NCBI GenBank assembly: GCA_010909725.1
Contig: JAACMV010000007.1
Coordinates: 248,001-312,000, forward strand
Length of the DNA stretch: 64,000 bases
Direction: 5' to 3'
From: Picochlorum sp. 'celeri'
Lineage: Eukaryota; Chlorophyta; Trebouxiophyceae
The notes beneath the pieces were generated by a model that was given only the letters and a program-made list of their open reading frames with translations, was not told where the DNA came from and did not search any database. This document shows, one piece after another, positions 40,259-49,935 of this stretch. The first letter of the stretch is position 1; every line of letters starts with the position of its first letter. Made by a program: the position numbers and the translations under genes.

Positions 40259-41713
40259 ATGGAAGGAGTACATTCGATGCGTAGATCGATACATGTGGAT
40301 ATTCCACAAGACCAGCAGTGCTGTGACGCAACTCCAACTGCTACCTTTGGTTCACAGTACGCGATCACTGAGGATGAATACAGAATATTTCAGTCTTATG
40401 ATTTAAATAAGAATGGGAGGTTAGAGATTGACGAGTTTCAGGCATGTATGAAGGATTTAGGTATACTAGGTGGTGGCAGGCGTCCTGGAGAGGTTCGAGA
40501 TGTGGTTGTCGCGACGTTTGCATCCCTTGATACCCGGAAGAAGAATGCACTATGTATTGAAGATTTCATTGAATGGTATCGACGGGCAAATGCCCCAAAG
40601 TTGGAGGATGTTTTGGTGGAAGAGAGCCCTCAGGCTCTCAGTGCTCTCAGGGAAGCCTTCTTGAAATGGTCCATGTTTGGAAATAGGGATGCGACGAAGA
40701 TGTCTGATGATGTGATGACGAGTTTTGCTTGGATGAAGCTATGCAGAGATTGTGGGCTGGTGTCAAAGTCTGCATCTAGGAAGAAGTGCATTGACAGCAC
40801 AGAAGCAGACTTGATCTTTGCAAAGGTCAAGGCGAGAGGCAAGAGGAAAATATGCTTCTCTCAGTTTATCGATGCAGTAGGTCTGGTAGCAGAAAAGTCG
40901 GGAAGGCATGTGATGCATGTTATTGATGCGATTCTTGCAGCACAAGGTCCAGTCCTGAATGGCACAGTTGTTTCTGTGCCAGTATATTCTCCACGCTCTG
41001 TACGAAGCAGTATTGAAAGTTTTAGGTCAAGTTACAGTAATGGATCGATTTTCAGTCATCATAAGAAAAGTCCAGTCGAAGTATCGTCGCATAGCCGCCT
41101 GCGCTCTCCTCTCACTGACAATAACAATACCCCAGACAAAATGTTCATGGGGTCCTCTCCAAAAAGCAACCTGACTGGATGTCCAACCAAAGAAAAACCT
41201 ACCAGTATCACTCAAGAATTAGACCTTGATGATATGAATTCGGAAAAGCTTCTAGAGATGTATGGCAAGTATGCCAGTTTTGGTGGGCGAAGGAAATCTC
41301 TGCCAACAACTGCTGGAGATGGTAACACAACAATCCCAGCGATACAAATGCCAATGGATAGTAAACAGTTTTCGAAACTGTGTCGAGAGTCTGGATTATG
41401 CCAGGGAGCTCACGATGGCGTCAAGATTGATCTCATCTTTACCAAAGCACTGACATCAAAAGCCAGAAGGCTCATGTTTGAAGACTTTCTTGTTGCCCTC
41501 TCCATGCTCGCAGTGGAAAAGAAGATGCCAGAAAAACAAGTGTTCAATATGGTGTGTGAAAGCCAAGGTCCACAGACAAACACATCTCCCGCAGAGTTTG
41601 TCCGCTTGCATGACGAACCATCCATGTACACTGGGGTCTATGCCAGGGGAGGTCCAGACCCTACCCAGCGCACAAGCTTTGACTTGCAGTCATTATTGCG
41701 ACGTGAGATGTAA
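40259..41713 (+). CDS. EF-hand plus double p25-alpha (TPPP) domain protein
   Basis: The product is 484 aa and intronless; the first ATG is at 40259 (MEGVHSMRRS). An N-terminal EF-hand pair begins YRIFQSYDLNKNGRLEIDEF (canonical D-x-N-x-N-G loop, likely calcium-binding), followed by a second degenerate loop. Two p25-alpha modules follow. The first has ALREAFLKWSMFGNRDATKM, MKLCRDCGLV and VKARGKRKICFSQFIDAVGL. The second has LLEMYGKYASFGG, FSKLCRESGLC and RRLMFEDFLVALSMLAVEKK. TPPP/p25-alpha proteins bind microtubules and are typical of ciliated cells, so a flagellar role is plausible. The tandem p25-alpha plus EF-hand arrangement is uncommon. Confidence 0.8.
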   Translation: MEGVHSMRRSIHVDIPQDQQCCDATPTATFGSQYAITEDEYRIFQSYDLNKNGRLEIDEFQACMKDLGILGGGRRPGEVRDVVVATFASLDTRKKNALCIEDFIEWYRRANAPKLEDVLVEESPQALSALREAFLKWSMFGNRDATKMSDDVMTSFAWMKLCRDCGLVSKSASRKKCIDSTEADLIFAKVKARGKRKICFSQFIDAVGLVAEKSGRHVMHVIDAILAAQGPVLNGTVVSVPVYSPRSVRSSIESFRSSYSNGSIFSHHKKSPVEVSSHSRLRSPLTDNNNTPDKMFMGSSPKSNLTGCPTKEKPTSITQELDLDDMNSEKLLEMYGKYASFGGRRKSLPTTAGDGNTTIPAIQMPMDSKQFSKLCRESGLCQGAHDGVKIDLIFTKALTSKARRLMFEDFLVALSMLAVEKKMPEKQVFNMVCESQGPQTNTSPAEFVRLHDEPSMYTGVYARGGPDPTQRTSFDLQSLLRREM

Positions 41714-41774
41714 TAAGTATATACAATAATGTATATTTAAAGCATTTCTTTCTCAATTGAGTATTACATATATA

Positions 41775-42539
41775 CTACGCCATGGTCTTCAACACATGGG
41801 CATCCTCCTCTGCCAAGTAGTCTGAAAACTCATCTGGAGCAACCCATGCATGATCTTCAACATCTGGAGACGCCAACACCGGCGCACCCTGAATCAGCTG
41901 ACATCTATGATAAAATAACATTCTTTTCTCCCCATCACCATCTCCTGAACTGGTATGCGCCGCGGGAGTATTCCCAATGAAATAGTGCTGGTACGCTCCA
42001 CCAGTCCCCTCCGCCAGTGCCCTCTCTGCCGCCGATCGAGACGTATCATCATCCCCAATCACAGAATTCAAAAACCCCCATTGACCATTCTTCTTCACCA
42101 GTAAGAACAATCGCTGATCAAGCCTGCGCCGAAGGCTCTTCCTATCACCAGTTGTGTCTGCCAGTGTTTCTCGAGGGGCAGGCTCCCACGTCGAACTACT
42201 CTCCTCAGAGCCCTCTGACTTGGCACCCTCCGTCAGCTTACTAGGAAGAGTCTTGAATGTCTTGGAATTGAATTCCTCCTGCCAGTCCCGGTATTCCTTC
42301 TCCCACTGGGGCATCTCTGGCATGAGAACTGGGAGTCTCTCAAGGCACGCACAAGCCGATGCAACAGGACTCTTCTCTGGCACATCTGAAGACATGTATT
42401 TCACATTTACGGCGTTGAAATGCTGACTAACGTTCTCATCTACTCTGCTACTCTCAAACAGTGCTCGACCAACAGTGCTGCTCAGAAGCGATGCTGTTGT
42501 TGTCGAGGATATCCTCGACAGAGCCAACGCTCTCGACAT
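41775..42539 (-). CDS. MRPL46: Mitochondrial ribosomal protein mL46 (MRPL46)
   Basis: The product is 254 aa. The N-terminus (MSRALALSRISSTTTASLLS) is a mitochondrial presequence. It is followed by an mL46-type leader (CACLERLPVLMPEMPQWEKE, YRDWQEEFNSKTFKTLPSKL) and a Nudix-like domain (DQRLFLLVKKNGQWGFLNSV, ERALAEGTG, QHYFIGNTPAAH, ending WVAPDEFSDYL). The E-x-R-A-L-x-E-G remnants of the Nudix box are kept, but the catalytic glutamates are largely lost, as known for mL46, which has only a structural role in the mitoribosome. The 5' leader is unusual: a retroelement lies 24 bp upstream of the ATG, and a poly-T/A tract (42540-42556) adjoins the start codon. A TTACA (TGTAA) follows about 10 bp beyond the stop. 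Confidence 0.88.
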   Translation of the reverse strand: MSRALALSRISSTTTASLLSSTVGRALFESSRVDENVSQHFNAVNVKYMSSDVPEKSPVASACACLERLPVLMPEMPQWEKEYRDWQEEFNSKTFKTLPSKLTEGAKSEGSEESSSTWEPAPRETLADTTGDRKSLRRRLDQRLFLLVKKNGQWGFLNSVIGDDDTSRSAAERALAEGTGGAYQHYFIGNTPAAHTSSGDGDGEKRMLFYHRCQLIQGAPVLASPDVEDHAWVAPDEFSDYLAEEDAHVLKTMA

Positions 42540-42562
42540 TTTTTTTATTTTTTTTATAGGGG

Positions 42563-42570
42563 ATTATTAC
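42563..42570. repeat. Candidate target-site duplication, left copy
   Basis: ATTATTAC, identical to 46065-46072. It bounds the retroelement on the mL46 side. It is short and AT-rich, so chance identity is possible. Confidence 0.35.
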
Positions 42571-45500
42571 ACAGTCGAAAAATATGACGAATTTCCTCCA
42601 AGTCATACAAGCCCCACAGGAGGAAATCCCTAAATAAAATGTTGAGAAATTTATAAAGGGATACAAAACCTCCTGACCTGTATCTTGTCCATTGGACATA
42701 CTCCTCTGTAGTGTTTTGTTTGAGCGAGTGTAGCATAGTGAATGAAACAGATTTCCTCGACCGTCCATATGACTACCGCTTCAGTTTGTGAATTCTTTAC
42801 TCGTGGTACCACATAACATAGCAGAAGCAGTAGGGCCGTCATACTTCAGGCAAATCTGACTTTAGTCTCTCTTGGAATGCTAAGGCCTATGTAGGAAGTG
42901 GCAAGCGCTTCCTTGTTCACTGCACGAGTGTCACTGATCTGTTTCTAGTCAGAGTCCATACCAGGGGTTTCTGCAACACCCAGCGATTGTTAGCAGGTTG
43001 CCATTTCAGGAATGGCAAATCGTTCATGGTTGGCGATGGTGGAGGGAAGTTTGGCTTCCGTTGTTTCAGCAGTTCCCAGAAGTACTGCTCTGCTGTGTGG
43101 CTGGCCTTTCTGATGATATCCTGGGCCTGTGGTGGGTGTGCTGTGGTGGAGTGGTGGAGGAGTCTGTAGGCTGTCTTACGGCCCACATCCAAAGCATTGA
43201 TGGTAATAATACTGATTTCTGTCCATATGGCATCGTCCACATCCTTTGGAGATGTGTTGCTCCATATGTTGTGAAGGAGGAGCTGGAAATGGCTGTTTGT
43301 TCCAGCCAGCATGCTTTCTGGTTTGAGGAGGCTGTAGACATGTTTGGCAATCGGGCATTCTCGGGCATAATGGTCCATTGATGCCTTCGAATGTCCACAT
43401 GCACAGTCCTTGCGCCTCTCCGCTGGGAGATGACTCACGAGGAGCCCTCCTGAGTTTATATGCCATATGATCTCCTTCCACGGGTTGGGCACCCGTGCTC
43501 TCCACCATTTCCTAATGTTTCCCAGCATCTTTCCGAATCTGGGCCGTATCTCGCTCACAGTGTGTATCCAAGCAATCTGATTGTTGGTCGCTTGCTGCCA
43601 TTTGACCGGGTCTGGCGAGTTGATGGTGATCAGGCGAGTGCCATCTTTCACCGTATACTTGTGGAGTGGCAACTGGTTTCCTTTGTAGCGATGCCAGCAG
43701 TAGTTCCACTGTCTTTCTTCTGTTGGATTCCTGAATACTGAGTTGATCAGCGAGTGCAATGAGATCTCGTTGTCCTCGCTGTATTCCATGAGCGCCGGGT
43801 GGACTCCCGGTAACTCACACGGCTGGGTGAGGAGCCTGAGAGCCATGACCTTTGTTGGCCTGTTGGTTCTTCTGTGGTGTGCTGTGGCATTCCATACCAG
43901 CGTAGACCAGACGGTGGTGGTGCCTAACACGAGAAGCTTGATGAGCCATTTATATTGACGGGCCTTGATATGTTCCCGAAAGGGGAGCATGCCCAGGCCG
44001 CCAAGATCGGCTCTCGACTGTATTGCTTCGTTTTTCCAGCATGGTGCATCTGGTGGTAAAAGCTTCCTCGCCATCTTATGAATGCCATCGACTATGGATG
44101 GCGGTGTATAGATAAATTCTGCAGCATAGAGTACTTTGGAGGTGACAAATTTGTTGAAGAGGTCAAATTTTGCAAAGATGGACAGTCCTGTCATACGCTT
44201 GATTTTATCCGTGAGCTGCTGGAGTTGGAACATTTTGCTTTGCCATTGGTATGTCGGAGCTTCAATTCCGCAGTGTAGTGTCACACCTAGGATTTTTGCT
44301 TCTGTTGTGACCTTGAAGTCATCAATCTGTTGCTTTTGGTGCAGGGTCTTGAGGGCGCCTATGGGCAAGAGTTTTGTCTTCTCATTGTTTAAGTGCTGCC
44401 CTGTTGCCTCAGCGAACAGCGCCATGATCTGTTTAAACCTCGGGATCTGATCTTCTTCGAGAATGAGTTTGCTGTCGTCAGCAAACTGGAAAAGGCATAG
44501 CTTCAAGGCTGTATCGGACTGTGTTGGGTCTGTCTGGAGTGGACATGGTATTGTTATGCCCAGTTCTGAGTGTTGTACCAGGCGAGCTAGCATAAATCCA
44601 ATTAACAGGTAGAGTAGCGGGGACGCTGGGCATCCCTGTCTCAGCCCTGCATGAAACTGTCTGTAGTCTGAAAAGCAATGGTTTGCATATACCTTACTGG
44701 TTGTCTCCCGGAGCATGAGTTGAATCCATCTCACTAAGTAGTCTGGCATGTGGAGAGTATGACATATCTGAAACAGAAAGCTTCTATCAATCGTGTCATA
44801 GGCTTTGCGAAAGTCGCAGAGGGCGATCAATGCTTCTCTGTTGTCTCTATGGAGGAGGTGGGGGATGGTCTGTACTGCCCATATATTTTCTGCTGACTGT
44901 CGTCCAGGCAAGAAGGCTGTCTGCGTTGCTGGGATCAAGTTCTGGAGACTCAAGGTCATTCGCTCCTTGAGAATGAATCCAAAGATTCTGTAGTCCACAT
45001 TGAGCAGGGTGATGGGTCGATAATTGGTTGGATCCGTCAGGGTTCCTCCTTTTTCAATGGCTCTGATCGTGCCATGATGAAATTTTGCTGGCATCTCGTT
45101 CCTTGCGATGATGGCGGAAAATAGTGTGGCCAAGATCGGGCACATCCATTTGCTGAACTTTCTGTAGTGGATAATCTGTAATCCGTCATCTCCAGGACAG
45201 GAGTTGCGGATTTTCCTGAGTGCCTTGGCGACTTCCTGCGGGCTGATTATCTCTGAAGGGTCACAAAGGGTCGGGAATACAGTGCGATCTTCCTCCGTGA
45301 TCAAATCGATCAGTTCCTGTTGGGCTTCCTGTTTTGTTGCTGGAGGCTTTGATACCTCTGCAATCGTGTTGATCAGGCAATTTGCAATACCTTTGGGGCT
45401 GGTGTACGTATACTGTGATTTTGGGTCAGTCAAGCTTCCAATGCAATTGCTCCCCTTGGGTCTCATCAGCAGCTGATAAGACAGTTGATCCATTGCGTCA

Positions 45501-46064
45501 TTTGGAATACAGGTGTGCGAGTCCGATCGATTTGCCTGTTGTCCTTGCTGGAGCTGTCGTTTGCAATCTTTGATATGTCGGTCAATGCCCTGTTCCTCGG
45601 CTTGATGTAAAGCCAGCTTCAGTGCTTCAATTGCTTGGTTCGAGGCATGATGCCATATTTTCCCCAGTTGGCGTTTAATATGTGGATACTGTTCGAGTAT
45701 CATCCGATGTCTGTCGGCTTCCGGCAGAGACCCTTGGGTTTCCTCCGAGAGCCAGATACCATCCTGGAACGAGGAGAGGAAATTCTCAAAAGACTTCTTT
45801 GCTTCATCCATTGTGGGAGGGTGGCATTTGGCTGCGGTTTTAATCCTTTTCATGTATTCTTTCTGCACGGGTGCAGCATCTTTATGGGGCAATTTCCCGA
45901 TGATGCTCATGATGACTGGCTTATGGTCTGATACTATTCCGTAGCTGTGGATCTCTATCGTTTTGATAGGCTGTGTGATATATCTGGTCATGTCTGACGA
46001 GGCATAGAATCTGTCCAGGCGGCTATGAATAGTTCCTTCCATGGTTCCATGGTGTTGACATGAT
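42571..46064 (-). mobile_element. 5'-truncated non-LTR (APE-type) retrotransposon
   Basis: A LINE-like copy of about 3.5 kb. It contains the C-terminal end of an APE endonuclease, a reverse transcriptase and a C-terminal zinc-knuckle region on the minus strand, then about 346 bp of 3' UTR. The 5' part, including most of the endonuclease and any ORF1, is missing, as is usual after incomplete target-primed reverse transcription. The boundaries are suggested by an 8-bp direct repeat, ATTATTAC. There is no clear poly-A tail inside the proposed left end; the nearest A-rich tract (T-rich on the plus strand) is 42540-42556, outside the repeat. The GC-richer, less C-biased coding differs slightly from its neighbours. 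Confidence 0.6.
42917..46042 (-). CDS. Retrotransposon ORF2 protein: endonuclease C-terminus, reverse transcriptase, zinc motif
   Basis: An open frame of 1041 aa with no stops or frameshifts, suggesting a recent insertion. The first 55 residues match the end of an APE endonuclease (HSRLDRFYASSD, then SDHKPVIMSI with the catalytic His). RT motifs follow: YRPITLLNVDYRIFGFILKE, TQTAFLPGRQSAENIWAVQT, LCDFRKAYDTIDRSFLFQ, GLRQGCPASPLLY and the catalytic FADDSKLIL (an FADD variant). The C-terminal block CACGHSKASMDHYARECPIA is a zinc-knuckle-like zf-RVT motif. Missing are the first two-thirds of the endonuclease and ORF1. In the + strand's neighbouring frame the coding ends at a TAA about 40 bp before the first Met, so the copy cannot be autonomous. 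Confidence 0.9.
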   Translation of the reverse strand: MEGTIHSRLDRFYASSDMTRYITQPIKTIEIHSYGIVSDHKPVIMSIIGKLPHKDAAPVQKEYMKRIKTAAKCHPPTMDEAKKSFENFLSSFQDGIWLSEETQGSLPEADRHRMILEQYPHIKRQLGKIWHHASNQAIEALKLALHQAEEQGIDRHIKDCKRQLQQGQQANRSDSHTCIPNDAMDQLSYQLLMRPKGSNCIGSLTDPKSQYTYTSPKGIANCLINTIAEVSKPPATKQEAQQELIDLITEEDRTVFPTLCDPSEIISPQEVAKALRKIRNSCPGDDGLQIIHYRKFSKWMCPILATLFSAIIARNEMPAKFHHGTIRAIEKGGTLTDPTNYRPITLLNVDYRIFGFILKERMTLSLQNLIPATQTAFLPGRQSAENIWAVQTIPHLLHRDNREALIALCDFRKAYDTIDRSFLFQICHTLHMPDYLVRWIQLMLRETTSKVYANHCFSDYRQFHAGLRQGCPASPLLYLLIGFMLARLVQHSELGITIPCPLQTDPTQSDTALKLCLFQFADDSKLILEEDQIPRFKQIMALFAEATGQHLNNEKTKLLPIGALKTLHQKQQIDDFKVTTEAKILGVTLHCGIEAPTYQWQSKMFQLQQLTDKIKRMTGLSIFAKFDLFNKFVTSKVLYAAEFIYTPPSIVDGIHKMARKLLPPDAPCWKNEAIQSRADLGGLGMLPFREHIKARQYKWLIKLLVLGTTTVWSTLVWNATAHHRRTNRPTKVMALRLLTQPCELPGVHPALMEYSEDNEISLHSLINSVFRNPTEERQWNYCWHRYKGNQLPLHKYTVKDGTRLITINSPDPVKWQQATNNQIAWIHTVSEIRPRFGKMLGNIRKWWRARVPNPWKEIIWHINSGGLLVSHLPAERRKDCACGHSKASMDHYARECPIAKHVYSLLKPESMLAGTNSHFQLLLHNIWSNTSPKDVDDAIWTEISIITINALDVGRKTAYRLLHHSTTAHPPQAQDIIRKASHTAEQYFWELLKQRKPNFPPPSPTMNDLPFLKWQPANNRWVLQKPLVWTLTRNRSVTLVQ

Positions 46065-46072
46065 ATTATTAC
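46065..46072. repeat. Candidate target-site duplication, right copy
   Basis: ATTATTAC, the second copy of the 8-bp direct repeat that would flank the retroelement at its truncated 5' end. Confidence 0.35.
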
Positions 46073-46351
46073 TACTATGTGTAAATTTTATTATTGTAGG
46101 AGATCAGATCAATCAGATTAGCACCGTCCACTGTAGGTCTCTATGTGCCTGCCTTGAAAAAAACAAGGATGAATACTGGCTTAATTAGAACATTAAATAT
46201 CAGCGCGGATCCGCATCCGGATGTATGGGCGCTCTGGATTACCCAACCCTCCTAACATCAGACACACATCCATGATAACGACCTATTCTCTTTAGCAGTA
46301 GCAGATACACCATATTAAAAAAATTCTTTGGTATTGATGAAATTTTGAAAG

Positions 46352-48886
46352 ATGAGGCGGATTGACAATGTTCCTACGAGGGTCAAGTGTCTTTCCGCGT
46401 TTGTCCTTGTTGCTCAAATTATAGCAGCTAGCGGGTCTATGCTTGATATTTCTACTCATCATCAGCGTGCAATTCTTGAAACAAAAGCAACTAATGAGTG
46501 CTTTAAAGAGGGATATTTGGAGAATGTTGATGCGGAAGGCAACCTCTTGTTTCGAATTGTCAAATTGCCTTCTGCTATTGCATGTCTGGAGCAAGTCACG
46601 TTGGATACAGCCATGACGGTGCAAATGTTGACATCAATAAATGGGTTATTCGATGCAAACTATGCCTTTTATGACTATGCGAGGGATGCTCCGGATTCGT
46701 CTCCACTGAACAATCCCTTGGATTGGGCAATTTATAATGGGTCGAGTGGGGGTCAAGTTGATTTCAGCAGTGAGTTTGGGAAATTGATTGAACGAGTTGA
46801 ACGTGATGGTGCAAATCTGTTTACGACATTGGAGATGTGTGATATCATAGCCAAGGCCAGAGACGCTCACACTGACAATCCACTGACATTTGTCAACAAT
46901 GGTGTCTTGGCAGGCACGGGGTTGGTGCTCTTGGACACGGACGAGATTGACAAACTCAAGCAAAACAACTCAGATCCCTTGCCTAGACGGTATTTGTCAC
47001 TTGAAGAGGTGAATGGGGATGTGTCAATGATTCAAGTATACCCTGCCTTGGGCAGGAAGGAAGTGATCAAACGCATTGATGGGGTGGATGCAATGGGCTT
47101 TATGGAAGACTTGGTATCCAACACAGCTTTGAGGACTGTCAGCAATTTCAAGGCGAGTGGGTCGAGAATGCAGAGTTTTTTAAAGGCTCTAAGGGAAGAT
47201 CCGCCCTATGTTTTTGAGATATTCAGTGTATTTGACTTTAGAAATCTCCCAGAATGCATGAATGTTGAGTTTGAGAATGGATCAACAACACAATGGTGCT
47301 TTGCTGTATTCGTTCCTGGAAACCTAGCAAACAAAACAGTGGAGGAGATTATCAATGATGCAAATACCATTCCCAAAGATGGTCCCTATGAGATATTCCA
47401 GGGGGCTATCAATGAAGCTGTCGAGTCGAGGCTGGTATCAGACTTTCCTCTAGAGGAATCTCGTGATACTACTGACGATACACCGACATCCACTGACTCA
47501 CGACAATCTGAAGAGGCTCCAAATCCTTTGAATTGGACATATTTCCGTACCACGGATCAGGCCATTATCAGCATGTTTGGGAATGATATTCTATTTGCCA
47601 TCACCAGTGTTGATGATGCCACTGTTCTGAAATTCGATGGATTCAAGCTGGACAACGTCACAGCGATTGCTGAATATTGCAAAGCAATTTATGACTTTGC
47701 AGAGAATACCGGAAGTACAAAGCTCATTGTAGATCTTACCAATAATGGAGGGGGCCGGACTAACCAAGCATATGCCATGACACAGTGTTTGTACCCAAAA
47801 ATCACGTTCCGTCAACTTAGTATCCCATACACAAAGAGAATTTCGCAAGTGGTGCAGCTGAATGAAAATCTCTTGAAAGCAGGGGATGCTGTTATCGACG
47901 CTTTGGACACCTTTGACGTTGCAGATGTTCTGAATTTGGACATTGACACAACCATTGACATGCTCAAAACAGTCCGCAACATTCACAAAGGTCTTGTTGT
48001 GCTCTCCACAGGGTCTCCGAGCCAGCTCGATTACAAACGAGATGTCACAACATTATCTCTCATACTTGAGGAAGTCATGAGGGAAAGACATGTGAGGTCA
48101 TCCTTTGTGCCAATCCTTTTGGAGCTGATGAAGAACACATGGCTTGATACTATCCAAGCGACAAATAGCCCAGCATCCTTTGGCTCGGCATCATTCACAA
48201 CCGTTATCCAGGGAGGAAAATCAGTGAAAATTGCTACTGACTTTGCAATCTTAGACCCCCAAAGCTATGTGACGTTTCAATCTGCAATGGACGGGAGAAC
48301 ACCACCATTTGAGTCATATGTTATAATGGGCAATGGTCTGGGTGGCAGCTCATCCGCCCTCTTTGAGTTTGGCACCTTGCAGTACTCATATTTCAACCCT
48401 GATGTTGTTCCTGCAACTGGGGTCACCTATGGCTGCTCAGGAAACAAAGAGACGTGTCCAATCAATCAATACCCAGGTGGATCCGTGAATGCTGGGCCAA
48501 ATGAAAACATGAGAATGTACTTTGCTGTTGGAAAAGGCCTCGCTCTGGGTGAGATGGTTGCATCCTTGTTCAAGATTGCTGGCGATGATATCGACCCAGA
48601 AGTGGCTGGCATCGGAGAGGAGTACATCAATGCAGTAAACCAGTATTCACTTTCCGTTCCGACACCTCCCATGACGGCAACCTCTGCCTATTCAGATTTC
48701 AAATTCGCCTTCTTATCAGCAATGACCAAGATTGCAGGAGATGAAAGTATCCCCGTAGAGTACTTTGACATCCCACCAAAGGAGTATATACCATATTGGC
48801 CAGCATGGCATAGAATCAGCAATAATCTCTATACCACTGATGCCATTCTTCCAGTTTATCAGGCCATTGCGAATGAATCCTACTAA
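46352..48886 (+). CDS. Secreted S41-like (CPAF-type) protease
   Basis: The product is 844 aa and intronless. A signal peptide (VKCLSAFVLVAQIIAASGSM) leads into a long N-terminal domain (LMQ-like helical, with FDANYAFYDYARDAPDSSPL and AKARDAHT). The S41 core has KLIVDLTNNGGGRTNQAYAM, the strand and glycine turn typical of tail-specific/C-terminal-processing proteases. A later segment, YVIMGNGLGGSSSALFEFGT, has a Ser in the expected region of the catalytic serine. Secreted CPAF-like S41 proteins occur in fungi and oomycetes, where substrates are mostly unknown. The catalytic Lys/Glu could not be assigned from sequence alone, so activity is uncertain. It lies directly beside the retroelement's 5' end. 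Confidence 0.6.
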   Translation: MRRIDNVPTRVKCLSAFVLVAQIIAASGSMLDISTHHQRAILETKATNECFKEGYLENVDAEGNLLFRIVKLPSAIACLEQVTLDTAMTVQMLTSINGLFDANYAFYDYARDAPDSSPLNNPLDWAIYNGSSGGQVDFSSEFGKLIERVERDGANLFTTLEMCDIIAKARDAHTDNPLTFVNNGVLAGTGLVLLDTDEIDKLKQNNSDPLPRRYLSLEEVNGDVSMIQVYPALGRKEVIKRIDGVDAMGFMEDLVSNTALRTVSNFKASGSRMQSFLKALREDPPYVFEIFSVFDFRNLPECMNVEFENGSTTQWCFAVFVPGNLANKTVEEIINDANTIPKDGPYEIFQGAINEAVESRLVSDFPLEESRDTTDDTPTSTDSRQSEEAPNPLNWTYFRTTDQAIISMFGNDILFAITSVDDATVLKFDGFKLDNVTAIAEYCKAIYDFAENTGSTKLIVDLTNNGGGRTNQAYAMTQCLYPKITFRQLSIPYTKRISQVVQLNENLLKAGDAVIDALDTFDVADVLNLDIDTTIDMLKTVRNIHKGLVVLSTGSPSQLDYKRDVTTLSLILEEVMRERHVRSSFVPILLELMKNTWLDTIQATNSPASFGSASFTTVIQGGKSVKIATDFAILDPQSYVTFQSAMDGRTPPFESYVIMGNGLGGSSSALFEFGTLQYSYFNPDVVPATGVTYGCSGNKETCPINQYPGGSVNAGPNENMRMYFAVGKGLALGEMVASLFKIAGDDIDPEVAGIGEEYINAVNQYSLSVPTPPMTATSAYSDFKFAFLSAMTKIAGDESIPVEYFDIPPKEYIPYWPAWHRISNNLYTTDAILPVYQAIANESY

Positions 48887-48956
48887 TCAGCAACGCGCCT
48901 TTCTTATTATTATTACTAGTATATTCATTAAATTCTGTCTATTAAACACAGATACT

Positions 48957-49935
48957 ATGGCAAGCACGACAACCTGTGCCCAATTCGAGACGGGACACAT
49001 GGACACAGTCCACGATGCCCAGTTTGACTATTACGGCAAACACGTAGCAACATGTTCCAGTGATAGACTTGTTAAAATCTTCTCAGTCACTGGTAGCCAG
49101 GTATGGTGTTTGTAGTGGTGTATCTACAAAATTCCTGATGTTGGTTGTTGGTCGATCGTCGACTCTGGAATCATCATACATCTTTGATATCGTTCAGGTC
49201 AATCATATGGCTGATTTAGTTGGACACCAGGGCCCTGTGTGGGAAGTATCTTGGTGCCACCCGAGACACGGGTCTCTGTTGGCCAGTTGTGGGTTTGATG
49301 GATCCATCATGATATGGCAGCAAAACACCCAGGGAGGGCAGTGGCAACAGATATATCAGACAGAGTCGAATGATGCGTCTGTGAATAGCATAGCATGGGC
49401 ACCGTATGAATTAGGGTTGGTAGTTGCTGGTGCTACGGCAGATGGACGAATCATCATTGTGGAGAATACTGGAGGCACATGGGTGACGAGTACCATTCAG
49501 CATGCCCATCCAGTGGGAGCTACCGGCGTGAGTTGGGCTCCAGTGACGTCTTCATATCATGTGAGACGGTTGGCGACGTGTGGGTGTGATTCTACTGTGA
49601 AATTGTGGGTGTATGATGAAGCGAATCAGATGTGGAACCAGGATGGTGCTGCTCTTGTTGGTCATTCTGATTGGGTGAGGAGCGTTGAGTGGGCTCCGTC
49701 GGCGGGTTTGAGTGCAACGCCATGCTTGGCATCGGCGGGAGAGGATGGTCAGGTGATTGTGTGGAAGCAGAGTGGGCAAGCAGAGTGGCGACAAACAACG
49801 GTGCATCGGTTTGGCACTCCAGTGTGGAAGGCACGTTGGTCTACCAATGGAAGCATCCTCTCTGTGACTGATGCGCAGCAGCATGTCAGCATGTGGAAGG
49901 AAGTATCGAATGGTGTATGGAAAGAGGTGTCATGA
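48957..49935 (+). CDS. SEC13: SEC13 WD40 protein (COPII coat and nuclear pore), two exons
   Basis: The product is 293 aa. Exon 1 (48957-49100) encodes MASTTTCAQFETGHMDTVHD to SVTGSQ; a 97-nt intron (GTATGG...TTCAG) joins in phase 0 to VNHMADLVGHQGPVWEVSWC (exon 2, 49198-49935). Blocks include HDAQFDYYGKHVATCSSDR, LASCGFDGSIMIW, SVNSIAWAPYELGL, RLATCGCDSTVKLW and DWVRSVEWAPSAG. These form six WD40 blades, the SEC13 propeller that pairs with SEC31 in COPII vesicles and with NUP145C/NUP96 in the nuclear pore. It follows an unrelated secreted protease gene, 70 bp apart. Confidence 0.93.
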
